A stretch of DNA of 64,000 nt from Bombus terrestris (GCF_910591885.1 NW_025963549.1:930001-994000), one strand, 5' to 3'; shown: positions 1 through 10,006, counted from the stretch's first letter. A program made the numbers and translations. The notes: generated from the sequence alone by a model not told the origin.

Positions 1-694
1 GAGCAAATCCTTTAGCACGTCATTTCTTTCGCCACAGAACATGTTCACTAAAACCTCCTGCTCCAGCACATACATCTGCAAAGTATAGCAGCCCATTCTC
101 CCACAAACCTTTTGGGTTAGTAAACATAAAGTTACATGCTCTATCTGTATTCGCCATTTTAACAGTAGCACGATTTAAAAAAAGTGTTAAAAAAAGTTTT
201 CGCATTGATAACAGTTTTCACTATATCTTCACAACAGAAATCAATTTCATCATCTGTGGTCAACTTTTCATATCACCATTTCATATCTTTTACACACTTT
301 ATAACTCACTCTGCAGGATGCCATTTAAGACCTGAATCTTCATGTCCAAGAACATGATGTCCAAAGCCTCTGCGACCATGCTGTCTAGGTGCTTGAACTG
401 GCTCTAAACGACCTTGTTCATTATTTCCGAGGCCGTAACCTCCTTATATCCCATCATTCGCACCATCCTTTTGTCGTTATCGAGGAGATTGTTTGACTCT
501 TGTGTTATTACTTGTATTCTTCTATTGTCAACTACCTTTTCATCAATATCCTCCTCGTCAGATTCACTTGAACATCTGTGAATTTTTTGTCGCTTACTAT
601 GATTATAAGTATCTCTTTCACAGTTCTGCCTTTTTGTCCTAGTTTCCAATTCTTCTTGCATGGTATGTTGATTGCATCAGTCGCATAACAATTC
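1..694 (-). pseudogene. CMTR1-like cap 2'-O-methyltransferase pseudogene, copy 1 (cut by window start)
   Basis: CMTR1 methylates the first transcribed nucleotide of capped mRNA in the nucleus, using SAM. Here the minus strand shows an N-terminal charged segment (661-404, with a basic KRQK stretch and an acidic ESDEED stretch), then G-patch-type glycine-rich sequence in another frame around 290-450, then the start of the FtsJ/Rossmann methyltransferase with the SAM motif DVCAGAGGF. The frame ends at a TGA (20-22) just after WRKK, where the family has tryptophan. A deletion of roughly 60 bp near 185 is absent from the other two copies. The gene-like sequence abuts the Copia LTR at 694/695, the same junction as at 32720 and 63567. 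It is not functional. The family call is by recognition; orthology was not tested. Confidence 0.75.
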
Positions 695-939
695 TGCTAG
701 GAACATGATACATTTACATTGTACATGTGAATGTGTATATAAGCGTCAGAGGACGTCCAGGCCTTAGTTGGGACAAAAGACAAGAGTCAGTCGTTAGAAG
801 TATCTGAAAGAGTCTGTTGACAACAAGCGTGCGTGCGAGTAGGGTTTCGTGGTCTTTAGAGTTTAAGATATATGTATAACTGTTGTGTGCTAAATAAAGG
901 GAATTATTGGTATTTCCGAATCCATTCTATATCTTTACA
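695..939 (+). repeat. Copia 5' LTR, copy 1
   Basis: A 245-bp unit runs from TGCTAGGAAC to ATCTTTACA, with TG and CA ends, and is followed at once by the primer-binding site. LTRs of exactly this length recur at 12305-12549, 25533-25777, 32476-32720, 41565-41809, 42780-43024, 54568-54812 and 63567-63811. An AATAAA-like signal (within CTAAATAAAGG) lies near the end. This copy belongs to the 5' LTR sequence type, also seen at 32476 and 63567. Confidence 0.9.
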
Positions 940-955
940 TGGTAGCAGAGCGTGG
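940..955 (+). other. Copia primer-binding site (initiator tRNA-Met type)
   Basis: TGGTAGCAGAGCGTGG directly follows the LTR. It matches the complement of a metazoan initiator tRNA-Met 3' end at all but about two positions, from my memory of that tRNA. The same site appears at 32465-32475 and 54557-54567 (minus) and from 63812 (plus). Confidence 0.75.
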
Positions 956-1114
956 TTCATAATGTTGCCAATTATTTTAGTGCATGGTTTTTAATATTGC
1001 GAGTTAGGTCGAGTGAGTCTTCAGTAAGGAAAGAAACGTTCAAAGGTTACAAAGAGGAAAAATACACTTGGAGCACGTAGGAACGCTTGAGTAAGAGATA
1101 AGGAATCATTTAAA

Positions 1115-1895
1115 ATGGAGAGATTGGAAATCATGATACTTTTCGATGGATATTTACGGTATGTGGAAGCAAAGAATAACGATGTTTCTCAAGTATAAAG
1201 AATGCGAGGTTGTCACAACTAGGGTGAAGACAGAAACAGACAGTGAAGACTGGGACAAAAAGGATCCGAAGGCAATAAATATAATTTATAGTGCCATCAC
1301 AAACAGACCATTGGAATATATTAGAGAAGAAAAAACGGCGTATGAGATAGTTAAAGAGTTTGATGAAATGTACTTGAAAGAGTCGACGGCACTACAGGTC
1401 GTATGCAGAAGGAGATTGGAAAAGATAAAACTTGAGAACTACAGTGATTCAGCATCGTTCTTTAGCGATTTCGAAAAATTAATAAACGAATTAAAATGTG
1501 CGGGTGCACAAGTGAGTGAGAGGGAAAAACTAACTTACATGCTGAATACGTTACCCGAAGAATGCAGCTACATAGCGGATATAGTAGATGCACTGAAAGC
1601 CGAAAATCAGAAGGTAGCGTATTTAATAAATAAAATTGAAATAGCGGAGAGGAAAAATAAGTCCAATCGAGGAGAAATGCAAACCAACGCCTTTTCTGCA
1701 AAAAAGGAAGGATGCTTCAGTTGTGGAAGAGTAGGACATTTTGGGAGAGAGTGTCAAAATGGCGTCGAAGCGGGAAACAGTATCAGTTTTTGGCTTGGGT
1801 CAACACGTGGTCGCAGCAGAGGAGGAGGAAACAAAGGAAATACGAGCAGGGGACATGGAAATTTCCATCGTCAGTCAACAACCGGCACGAGCGAG
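1115..1895 (+). pseudogene. Copia gag, frameshifted (copy 1)
   Basis: Gag forms the virus-like particle of the retrotransposon. The ATG at 1115 starts a frame that breaks within about 20 codons: bases are missing after the FDG codons compared with copy 3 (gag start 54392). The body is open from 1146 and carries the UBN2/Copia-gag signatures GMWKQRITMFL and RRRLEKIKLENY, then one CCHC zinc knuckle (CFSCGRVGHFGREC, about 1708-1750), then an RG-rich tail. The frame then runs into LTR sequence at 1896. It cannot give a complete Gag. Confidence 0.85.
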
Positions 1896-2242
1896 TGTCA
1901 CGACCGGCATACTTCAAATCCGATGGACCGATGATGGAGATAAAGATGTGGCGGCCTTGGCGACAATGTATATCGCCGAACTGCCTAATGAGTCATCTGT
2001 ATCCTAACGGTCCTTCCACCGAATGTCCTAGAAGTGTGACAACGGTCACGTACGCCTACAGGGTAGTGGGGATATTGAGCGATGACAAACAAAGAAGAAA
2101 CAGATGTTACCGAAAGTCAAATTGTAAGAGCTTCAGTCTTGGAAAGTCACGGCTGGAGCTCAGAACAAAGTCGCAACCAGTGTAAATTCAGAATACAAGA
2201 AATAAATTCTCTTGTTTTTTTTTGTTTTCTCTTGTTTTTTTT
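1896..2242 (-). repeat. Truncated errantivirus-family LTR inside Copia gag (copy 1)
   Basis: Sequence starting TGTCACGACCGG at 1896, preceded by CGAG (1892-1895), mirrors the solo LTR at 31146-31528, which sits at the same Copia site with CTCG on both sides. The distal end is lost: a T-rich stretch (about 2210-2242) runs directly into Copia pre-integrase sequence at 2243. The shared insertion site shows that copies 1 and 2 come from one ancestral element. Confidence 0.8.
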
Positions 2243-2945
2243 AGGACACGTAAATTTTAAATATTTAAATATTTTGGGTAAAGAACAGCTAGTTATACCG
2301 AATGAATTTGAAAAGGAATTTTTGAAATGTAGGGTGTGCATGGAAAGGAAAATGCAAAATTTACCATTCAAAAATAATCGAACCAAGGCTAGGGAGATAA
2401 TGGAAATTATTCATTCGGACGTGCGCGGTCCCTTCAAGACTACCGGATTCAATGAAGAGAAATATTTCATCTCATTTATCGATAATTATAGCAAAATAGC
2501 TAGAAGTTATTGTATAAAATCAAAAGATGAGGTGTTTGATTGTTTCGTACAGTTTGTAAATGAAGCCGAGAATTTAACGGGCAAGAGGTTTGAAATATTG
2601 AGATGTGATAATGGAAAAGAGCACTTGAATAATCGAATTTATAAATTTGCTAGGGATAAAGGTATCAGAATAAATAACTGCCCAACCTACGTACATGAAT
2701 TAAACGGGACAACGGAAAGGTATAATAGAACAGTTATGGACATGGCGCGTTGCTTGTTAGCGGAAGCGAAAGTACATAAAATGGCTGGAAATAGATTGGA
2801 CCGCGGTATACTTGAAGAATCGAATACTGGCAAATACTCTAGAGAGAAAGACACCTCTTGAAATATTCTTCGGGAGAAAACCAAGTGTTGAAAATCTACA
2901 TCTATATGGAAGTAAAGTTTTTGTAAGAACAAAAGAGAGTTTCTA
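2243..2945 (+). pseudogene. Copia pre-integrase and integrase region (copy 1)
   Basis: The deduced protein begins in the GAG-pre-integrase domain (GHVNFKYLNIL) and continues with the rve integrase core: HSDVRGPF holds the first catalytic Asp, DNGKE the second, and ELNGTTERYNRTV the Glu region. The GH..N....C..C zinc-binding part is incomplete. A deletion near 2780 (KVHK then MAGN, where copies 2 and 3 read KVHKRYW) shifts the frame. Integrase joins element cDNA to the host chromosome; this copy is inactive. Confidence 0.85.
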
Positions 2946-3501
2946 AATGGTATAAGAAGGCAGATATGGGAATTTAGTTTGGATATAGTGAAGTAGGTTA
3001 CAGAGTCTTATTAGGTGGGAAAATAACAATAGCGAGACATGTAGAGGTCATAGAAACAGACACAAAATGTATCGGTTTTGTGGAGAATTCATTCGATAAA
3101 GATAACGATGACATTGAGGATAATGATTTATTGGTAAACATGAATAAGGAAGAGTTAGGAAGTAGGGAAGATGAAAATGATAACAGTCTTGAAAGCTTAA
3201 ACATCCCTGGAAGATCTACACGTAACAAGAGAACTCCAGTAAGATATCCAGAAAAAGAAAACATTAGTGAAATCCATGCAAATTATTGTAGTGTAGATAT
3301 CCCTTGTACATTTGAGGAGGCGATTTGTTGTGAAGATAGTGAAGATTGGAAACAAGCTATGAATAAGGAAATAGAATGTCTTTATAAGAATAAAACTTGG
3401 AAATTGGTAGAAAGGGTAAAAAGCAAAGACGTATTAGATGTAAAATGGGTTTACACGAGAAAATCAGGTGACAGGTATAAGGCTAGATTAGTGGTGAGAG
3501 G
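2946..3501 (+). pseudogene. Copia integrase/RT linker and RT N-terminal part (copy 1)
   Basis: An acidic linker (about 3080-3200) is followed by Copia RT N-terminal sequence with the family signatures DWKQAMNKEIECL and WVYTRKSGDRYKARLVVRG. The frame is broken off at 3501, where the BEL/Pao 3' LTR begins. The rest of the RT continues at 10674. AGAGG (3497-3501) is the left half of the BEL target-site duplication. Confidence 0.85.
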
Positions 3502-4167
3502 TATAAAATCGAGCTATCGCGGGGAGACGCGGTCGTTAGAATACGCGTCAACGAGAGTCGTAAATTCCCGTTACGATTAGAATAATCGACACCACGAATA
3601 GTTCGATCCCCGTATTTCGGTTAGGATAATCGGGGTGGTTGATGCGGTATAACACTGAGAGTCACAGAATTATAATAATGTATATTTCCAACACTTAGTC
3701 TACACGATTGAAAGATATCAACAATTAACAACCTTATCGCACGCAGATAATATAGATGTATACAATATAGAGCAAGGCTCTTACAATTGAGCTTAGTCTC
3801 TTGGTGGACGTAGCACGATATGATACTTAATAGAATAAGTGAATGTTTGGCTCAATGTGTAATGTTCGACGCGTCACAAGGAACTGATCGACTTTTGGAT
3901 GATTTCTTTGTCTCGTCTTTAAGACGACCCCCACTATACTTAGGTCACGCCACCGTTCGCGCCTATGATCACGTATGTCTGTTCTTGCGTGGAAAACGTA
4001 ACGGACCAAATTCGACGTTTCGAGAACTCGCTGCTTGGCGACAGCTATGGGCTCGTCGATACATTGTATATGATCCGGCGGCCAGATAAGACGATCTGAC
4101 TGAGACATTGTAGGGCCGCGAGTGACGGTTAGAAAATACAGCCTGTGTTAAGCCTCGTGGCGTAACA
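3502..4167 (-). repeat. BEL/Pao 3' LTR
   Basis: This 666-bp LTR is nearly identical to 10007-10673; single-base differences include the CTGCTTGG/TTGCTTGG and GGCCAG/GGTCAG sites and one indel in an A run. Related but diverged fragments occur at 12550-12660, 41455-41861, 55637-55865 and about 57950-58115. Confidence 0.92.
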
Positions 4168-4179
4168 TCCTCCCCCCGT
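4168..4179 (-). other. BEL/Pao polypurine tract
   Basis: On the coding strand a run reading AACGGGGGGAGGA lies directly upstream of the 3' LTR. This is the usual place and composition for the plus-strand primer of an LTR retrotransposon. Confidence 0.75.
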
Positions 4180-4213
4180 TGAGAGGGTACCGATCAAATG
4201 ATATGGTGTGGAG

Positions 4214-5710
4214 TCAGGTGCGTCGCTGGCGAATCTCCTTCGCTCCGTGTGGGTGGTCGGACTCGTCTGGATCTGGGTGAATGGGTAAGGGGACCAGTAT
4301 TTTGACGCCACGATCCAGGGTAGGTGCCGTCTGCACGGTGGCGGTCGGTATGATTCCGTCGACTCCTGGATGGACCTTGATCACGCGGCCCAAAGGCCAT
4401 TGCATGGATGGTACGTTATCCTCCCTGAGGACTACTACGGTGCCTACTCGGATGTCGTGACTGCCCTTGCTCCATTTATTTCGGATGTTCAGCTCGTTCA
4501 GGTATTCTCGATGCCAGCGGCGCCAGAAATGTTGTTTGACCCTTTGAATATGTTGCCAGCTGGAGAGACGATTGGATGGAGTGTCTCGGAAATCTCGTTC
4601 TCGAAAGCTTGTTAGTGCATCTCCGATGAGGAAGTGACCGGGAGTAAGGACAAGAAGATCGTTTGGGTCAGATGATATTGGAGTCAGAGGACGGGAGTTG
4701 AGGATAGACTCGATTTCAATGATCAGTGTGTTCAAATTTTCGTATGTTAAGAGCTCGTTACCTGCGACACGTCTGAGATGTCGTTTGAAGGACTTCACCG
4801 CAGCCTCCCACAGCCCGCCGAAGTGAGGTGAGTTGGGAGGAATGAAGTGCCATTCGATTCGTCGATCGGCTAAAAAGGACTGAATCTTTACCTTATGATC
4901 GTCGGACTGCAGGAGGTTTTGGAGCTCTCGTAATTCATTGTTGGCGCCAACGAAGTTGGTGCCGTTGTCAGAATAAATTGTAACACAGAATCTTCGGCGA
5001 GCGATGAATCTTCGCAGAGCAGCAATGAAGGCCTCGCTAGTGAGATCGGTGACCAGCTCGAGGTGGACTGCTTTAACTGCAAGGCATACGAAGATTGCTA
5101 CATATACCTTGATTTTTCGTCGGTTGCGATCCTTTCGTTCCTTGATGTAGAACGGTCCGCAATAATCGATTCCGACGTTGGTAAATGGACGAGATTCCGT
5201 TATCCGTGCAGCTGGAAGGTCGCCCATTACGTACTCTACTGGAGGTGGATTTGCTCGGCAGCAACGTACGCACTTCTTCAGCGTGCTCCAAACTTGACTA
5301 CGGCCGTCGATAGGCCAGTAAGATCTCCTCAAGGCATATAAGGTAGCTTGAGTTCCGGAGTGGAGATTTAGGAGGTGTTCATGCTCGATTATGAGTGCTG
5401 TAACTGAGGATTTGGGTAGAATGATTGGGTGTTTCTGAGTGAAGGGCATTGGTGAATGACTGAGTCGGCCTCCGACTCGCAATATCTCGTCCTTGTCCAG
5501 AAATGGATTGAGTCGTTGCAGCTTCCCCTTCACTGCAGAATTTCGATCTGTGCGGAGAGTACGTATTTCATCTGGAAAATAACAGAGTTGTAACAATTTG
5601 ACCAATTTGTTATGCGCATTGGTTAAATCATGTGTGGTTAGAGGTCCCCCCGATCCTGTTTTTGCCTCCATCGGAGGCAACGAGCGGCAATTCTTATCAG
5701 CTTGGGCCAA
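4214..5710 (-). pseudogene. BEL/Pao integrase domain, frameshifted from pol
   Basis: Open reading of about 498 residues. In order: a zinc-binding region (HLLNLHSG then CVRCCRANP), the integrase core with catalytic Asp in DYCGPF, second Asp in SDNGTNF and Glu in GGLWEAAVKSFKR, then a C-terminal domain typical of Pao integrases (WPLGRVIKVHPG). It overlaps the pol frame by about 70 bases in another frame. The change of frame coincides with a run of six C (5646-5651), so a one-base slip there probably separated a single polyprotein. No normal start codon is needed if it was once part of Gag-Pol. All catalytic positions are present. Confidence 0.88.
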
Positions 5711-8091
5711 GAAGAATATCTCTCCAGTAGACTGTGGTCAGGCGGAGTCACGGACAGACATGTTGCCTTCTTTTGCTCTGGTATTTCAACTAATGGTACT
5801 GGGTTCCACGACGGCCAGTATTTTTCAGGTTGTTGGAGCCATTCTGGTCCATGTTGCCAAATGGTAGATCGCAGGAAGTCTTGGGGTGATTGGCCTCGAG
5901 ATATGAGATCTGCAGGGTTATCGGTAGTGGGAATGTGGCGCCAATCTGAGGTGTGAGTCTTTTGTTGAATCTCTGTCACACGATTGGCGACGAAGGTTTT
6001 CAGCGTATGCGGTGATGTATTAATCCAGTGTAAAACGATTGTAGAATCAGTCCAGTAAACGGTCCGAGAAATGTTGCTTGGTAACGCTTGAAGGACTGTA
6101 GTGGCCAATGATGCGAGAAGAAGTGCTCCACTCAGTTCCAGCCTTGGAATGGTTTGTGATTTGAGTGGAGCCACCTTTGACCTTGCAGTGAGGAGTCGTG
6201 TCCAAACATGACCATCCGGAGTGATGGTGCGAAGGTAGACGCATGCCCCACACGCCCTTTCGCTGGCGTCGCAGAATCCGTGTAATTCAATTTCCGCTGC
6301 AGTCTTGATTATAGTTTTACGTGGAAACTTCACGTTATTTAGCAAAGGTAGCTGTGAATAATATTTGCTCCATTCTGTGTGTACGTCAGCCGGAAGAGAT
6401 TCGTCCCAGTCAAGTTTTAAAGTCCAAAGTCGTTGGAGCAACATCTTAGCGCGAACGATCACTGGTGCCAGTAATCCAAGAGGGTCGTAGATCTTGGCAA
6501 TTTCGGAGCTGATTGTTCTCTTCGTAATTCGAGAGGCGGTAGGATTGATTTTGACGGAATATAGGATCGAATCGTCAAAGGAATTCCAAACAACACCCAG
6601 AGTTTTGAAAGTTTGCGATTCGCCTAGTAGCAGCTTATCGTTTATGTCCTGCTCGGAAAGTCCTCGTAGCAGTTCCCGGTCGTTCGCTGCCCATTTTCGG
6701 ATGTTTAAGCCGGCTAATTTAAGCAATTCTATGAGCTCCGTTCTCAGTGATTGTGCCTCGTTCTTTGTATCGGCTCCTGTGAGAACATCGTCGACGTAGA
6801 AGTCTCGCTGTAAGACCATCGCTGCTCGTGGGTATCGATGTCCCTCGTCGTCTACCAGTTGTTTGAGGCACCGAATGGCTAGATAGGGGGCCGCTGACAG
6901 CCCGAATGTCACTGTGTTAAGTTGATAGATGTCCACTTCTCCGTCCGAGTTGCGCCACAAGATTTGTTGGAATTTCCGATCCTCTGGACGCACAAGAAAT
7001 TGTCGATACATCTTTTCGACATCGCCTGTAATGACATACTGATGAAAACGAAATCTTAAAAGGATAAGAAATATGTCGTCTTGTAGTTTCGGTCCCGTAT
7101 GAAGTACGTCGTTTAATGAAACTCCGGTGGTGGTTGGTGCAGATCCGTCGAACACAACTCGGAGTTTTGTAGTCCGGCTGGATTCTTTGATCACGCCGTG
7201 ATATGGCAGAAAATATCCGTCGTCCGTGCAGTGGTCCGTGGTGATCTTCGTCATATGTCCTAATTCCAAGTATTCTTGTATTACGGCGTGATAGTCGGCT
7301 TCGAATTGTTTGTCTCGTTGGAATCGACGGCAGAGGGAAGTGAGTCGCTTCATTGCCATGGCTTTCGAAGATCCAAGCGGAGGAGTTGTTTCGTTGAATG
7401 GGAGAGCGACAACGTATCGCCCTTCGTTGTTGCGTTGAACGTGATTTCGAAAGTGCTCCTCGCACTGTCGTTCCGATTCCGAAATTCGTGCGGTGGGCGG
7501 TCCCTCGTCGATTTCCCAAAAACGGGCGAGGTCCGCCTGTAAAGCCGTCGTGGAGGTGTGAAATGCGTATGCTAATGATTGTGAGGTTGGGCTCCCCCCG
7601 ATGACCCTTCCGAATCTCGTCTTTTGCAGACGCAAGTCGGGCCCGTTTGCTTGACTGATATCAAGTTGGCCGACACAGAGTGATGCTAGTGTTGGTCCGG
7701 CGCTCAACAATATTTCGATCGGAGCGGGTCTATGGAATCTTGGATCGGCTAATTGGAGATTCCTAGGTATCTGTATCGTTGAGCGATCTACGGGTTGGTT
7801 TGGGACCCAAGACGCGATAGTCGGTATGATCAGAAACGTCAAGTTGCGTTCGTATGTGCCGTCAATAGAGGTGATCGTGGCCGTGATGTAGCGTTTCGAG
7901 GTCGTCGATAACGTGTTGAGTGCTCCGATTGGGACCGAACATTTCTGTTGATTGAGTTTTAATGAGTTAGCGAGCCTTTCGGTGATAAAGTTCATGCTAG
8001 AGCCGGTATCTAGCAGAGCTCTACAACGAACTGGTTGAATTTCATTATTCAAGATGTTGACCTGCGCTGTGACTAACAAGTCGTGTTGCAA
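5638..8091 (-). CDS. BEL/Pao pol: aspartic protease, reverse transcriptase, RNase H
   Basis: About 817 codons are open. The protease motif LLDTGSSMNFI lies near residues 24-34. The RT follows (about 250-480) with VVFDGSAP, TFGLSAAPYLA and the catalytic YVDDVL. RNase H-like sequence starts near residue 605 (GFCDASERACGACVY). The first codon of this reading is TTG, not ATG. The same frame continues upstream through 24 more open codons to the TGA that ends gag (8164-8166), so expression would need readthrough of that stop, or the stop is a mutation. The frame ends at 5638 just after the C-run frameshift. The encoded enzyme copies element RNA into cDNA in cytoplasmic particles. Confidence 0.88.
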   Translation of the reverse strand: MQHDLLVTAQVNILNNEIQPVRCRALLDTGSSMNFITERLANSLKLNQQKCSVPIGALNTLSTTSKRYITATITSIDGTYERNLTFLIIPTIASWVPNQPVDRSTIQIPRNLQLADPRFHRPAPIEILLSAGPTLASLCVGQLDISQANGPDLRLQKTRFGRVIGGSPTSQSLAYAFHTSTTALQADLARFWEIDEGPPTARISESERQCEEHFRNHVQRNNEGRYVVALPFNETTPPLGSSKAMAMKRLTSLCRRFQRDKQFEADYHAVIQEYLELGHMTKITTDHCTDDGYFLPYHGVIKESSRTTKLRVVFDGSAPTTTGVSLNDVLHTGPKLQDDIFLILLRFRFHQYVITGDVEKMYRQFLVRPEDRKFQQILWRNSDGEVDIYQLNTVTFGLSAAPYLAIRCLKQLVDDEGHRYPRAAMVLQRDFYVDDVLTGADTKNEAQSLRTELIELLKLAGLNIRKWAANDRELLRGLSEQDINDKLLLGESQTFKTLGVVWNSFDDSILYSVKINPTASRITKRTISSEIAKIYDPLGLLAPVIVRAKMLLQRLWTLKLDWDESLPADVHTEWSKYYSQLPLLNNVKFPRKTIIKTAAEIELHGFCDASERACGACVYLRTITPDGHVWTRLLTARSKVAPLKSQTIPRLELSGALLLASLATTVLQALPSNISRTVYWTDSTIVLHWINTSPHTLKTFVANRVTEIQQKTHTSDWRHIPTTDNPADLISRGQSPQDFLRSTIWQHGPEWLQQPEKYWPSWNPVPLVEIPEQKKATCLSVTPPDHSLLERYSSWPKLIRIAARCLRWRQKQDRGDL

Positions 8092-8163
8092 TTGTTCAAA
8101 AGGGAGCGGGGTCGATGAGTCCGTTTTCTGTGGTTCGGTCCCTAACAGGCTCGTCTGATGACG

Positions 8164-9747
8164 TCATTGTTTTCCGTGTCGTTTAGGACTGGACGATATG
8201 GTCGATCCCGATGCCGCCGATCGCGGAAACCGAGATTCGCGTGTCGGGGATGTTCGCGGAGACGTTCGGGGAGAGTCTTGGCGAGAATCTCGACGAGACG
8301 CTCGGGGAGACGTTCGGGGAGACACTCGGGGAGACGTTCGGGGAGACGTTCGGGGAGACGTTCGGGGAGACGCTCGGGGAGACTCTCGGCGAGAATCTCG
8401 GCGAGAATACCGGCGAGACGCTCGGGGAGACGAAGATGAGCGTCTCGAACGATGTGACGAACGCGGGGACGGTGAACTGGGCGAAGATCGACCGCTGGAT
8501 GATCGGTCGCTCGACGATCGACCGCTCGATGTTCGGTCGACACGTGTTCGTGTTTTGCTATGCCCCTGGTCTTGATGCAGATACGTGTGATGTCGCTGTC
8601 TACAGATGCGACATGATCCCGCGGAGCGTTGAGTGAGAGCGTGTCCCTTGCCTAAACAATTGGTACAGAGCGACGCCCTTTTGGCGATTTCCAGGCGTTC
8701 TTTGGGCGTCTTCGTTTTGAAGACATGGCAATTCCATAATTTGTGTTGTCCGTGGCAGTTCGGACACAACAACGTATTATGTGTAGTTACGAATGTATAG
8801 CTTCGCGGCGCGTCCTGTCGCCGACGGTCGCGTTGATCGGACGCCCCTTTTTTGACGGTTAATGATGAACACGCTCTGTCGCTATTCGTCCGTGTTTTTA
8901 GAAAATCTACTAAATGCGTATATGGCGGCAATTTCTTGTCCGGTAGGGTATGTTGCCATTCGCGAACAACGGCTGAGGGTAACTTCGACGTGACAAGCTT
9001 TATGAGAATGGCGTTTGACGTGACTGGGTCCCCGAGTCTTTCTAACGCTTGGAGATGTACTTTGACTGTCTCGATAAGATCGTCTATAGCTTCGGGTGTT
9101 TCTTTAGTTATTTTGGGATAGTCGGAAAGCAAATCCCAGTGACGCATGCAGATCTGACGGTGGCAGTCGAATTTTTCCCTAAGAGCGTCCATGCCGATTG
9201 CGTAATTTGCGTCGGTGATGGGTAATGACTGTATGCTTCGCGCGGCCCAGCCAGTCAAGGCTGTTCGGAGATGATGAAATTTCTGAACCGGTGCTAAATT
9301 TTCATTCCTATCTATCGCTGATGAGAAGGCATCCTGAAACGACTGCCAATCTTCAAGAGCGCCATCAAATGTAGGTATGCGAACCTCCGGTAGTTTGAGC
9401 GACGCGGACTCGCGGCCGACGGCTGATTCGCCGCTTGTCGACTGTGACGGCGTACTTCGTCGTGTATTGATTAATTGTTTGGCTACTCGGCATTGCAGCC
9501 TTTCGTATTCTTCCGCTAGCTCACTGCCGCGCGCGATCTCTCCCTCGTCTAAAGTTACGATCTGGTGTTGTAATGCACGGATTTCCTTCTCGAAGGTTTC
9601 TAGACGTTCTTTAATTTGAAGCAAGTCGATCTCGTCCGGACAGCCTGATTGTTCGATGTCTTTCAGTTTTTTTGCGAGGCGTGTAAACTGGGCGCTACAG
9701 TAGCCCCGGCGACGATGCAAGTTGGCGAGCTCGTCTCCGGTTGCCAT
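8164..9747 (-). CDS. BEL/Pao gag
   Basis: The ATG at 9747 opens 527 codons. The N-terminal part is coiled-coil-like and charged. The middle matches the Pao-type gag (DUF1759-like: LPEVRIPTFDGALEDWQSF). A Cys/His region follows (CPNCHGQHKLWNC, then CTNCLGKGHALTQRSAGSC and CRICRQRHHTYLH), as is usual in Pao elements. The C-terminal about 100 residues are Arg/Ser/Pro-rich and come from a 12-bp DNA repeat (8250-8440). The stop is TGA (8164-8166) followed by CGT, in frame with pol. The protein would form the particle shell and bind element RNA. Confidence 0.9.
   Translation of the reverse strand: MATGDELANLHRRRGYCSAQFTRLAKKLKDIEQSGCPDEIDLLQIKERLETFEKEIRALQHQIVTLDEGEIARGSELAEEYERLQCRVAKQLINTRRSTPSQSTSGESAVGRESASLKLPEVRIPTFDGALEDWQSFQDAFSSAIDRNENLAPVQKFHHLRTALTGWAARSIQSLPITDANYAIGMDALREKFDCHRQICMRHWDLLSDYPKITKETPEAIDDLIETVKVHLQALERLGDPVTSNAILIKLVTSKLPSAVVREWQHTLPDKKLPPYTHLVDFLKTRTNSDRACSSLTVKKGASDQRDRRRQDAPRSYTFVTTHNTLLCPNCHGQHKLWNCHVFKTKTPKERLEIAKRASLCTNCLGKGHALTQRSAGSCRICRQRHHTYLHQDQGHSKTRTRVDRTSSGRSSSDRSSSGRSSPSSPSPRSSHRSRRSSSSPRASRRYSRRDSRRESPRASPRTSPRTSPRTSPRVSPRTSPRASRRDSRQDSPRTSPRTSPTRESRFPRSAASGSTISSSPKRHGKQ
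8250..8440. repeat. 12-bp minisatellite in BEL gag
   Basis: About fifteen imperfect copies of a 12-base unit (GGGAGACGTTCG on the plus strand, with CTCG and GAGAATCTCG variants). On the coding strand each unit gives SPRT/SPRA/SRRD-like residues, making an SR/PR-rich tail. Twelve is a multiple of three, so gains and losses of units keep the gag frame. Other frames on both strands also stay open here; those readings are by-products. Confidence 0.9.
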
Positions 9748-9989
9748 TATTTTTTATGCAATTGATAGTGAAATCGTTTGGACTTACTTCTGTTGGCGAT
9801 TGTCCACCTTGCGGTAGGAGGATGTGTGGTTGCGTTTCAACCACCGAATTATACCTCTTCAAAAGTGCCGACCCTTAACGTTACTGACCTCGCTGGGGTG
9901 GTAACGTTTCCGCTGCTGGTTGTGTTGGATTCACGTGGCACTGTATTGTAGTGGGTGTCACTGGCGTGCACTATTCACTTGACACTGAA

Positions 9990-10006
9990 TCCGGCTCGAA
10001 GGACCA
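9990..10006 (-). other. BEL/Pao primer-binding site (tRNA-Tyr type)
   Basis: Directly next to the 5' LTR the coding strand reads TGGTCCTTCGAGCCGGA. This is the complement of the metazoan tRNA-Tyr 3' end plus CCA, as I remember that tRNA. A tRNA alignment would settle it. Confidence 0.65.

Noticed and set aside
1712..2185. 157-codon frame spanning Copia gag and the LTR remnant
   Set aside because: Out of frame with gag and continuing through an LTR; not a protein.
8250..8440. CRISPR-like array
   Set aside because: Units are contiguous 12-bp repeats without spacers, inside a retrotransposon gag of a eukaryote.
8158..8636. Long open frames on the plus strand across the BEL gag repeat
   Set aside because: They result from the 12-bp repeat lacking stops in all frames; the minus frame is the Pao Gag.
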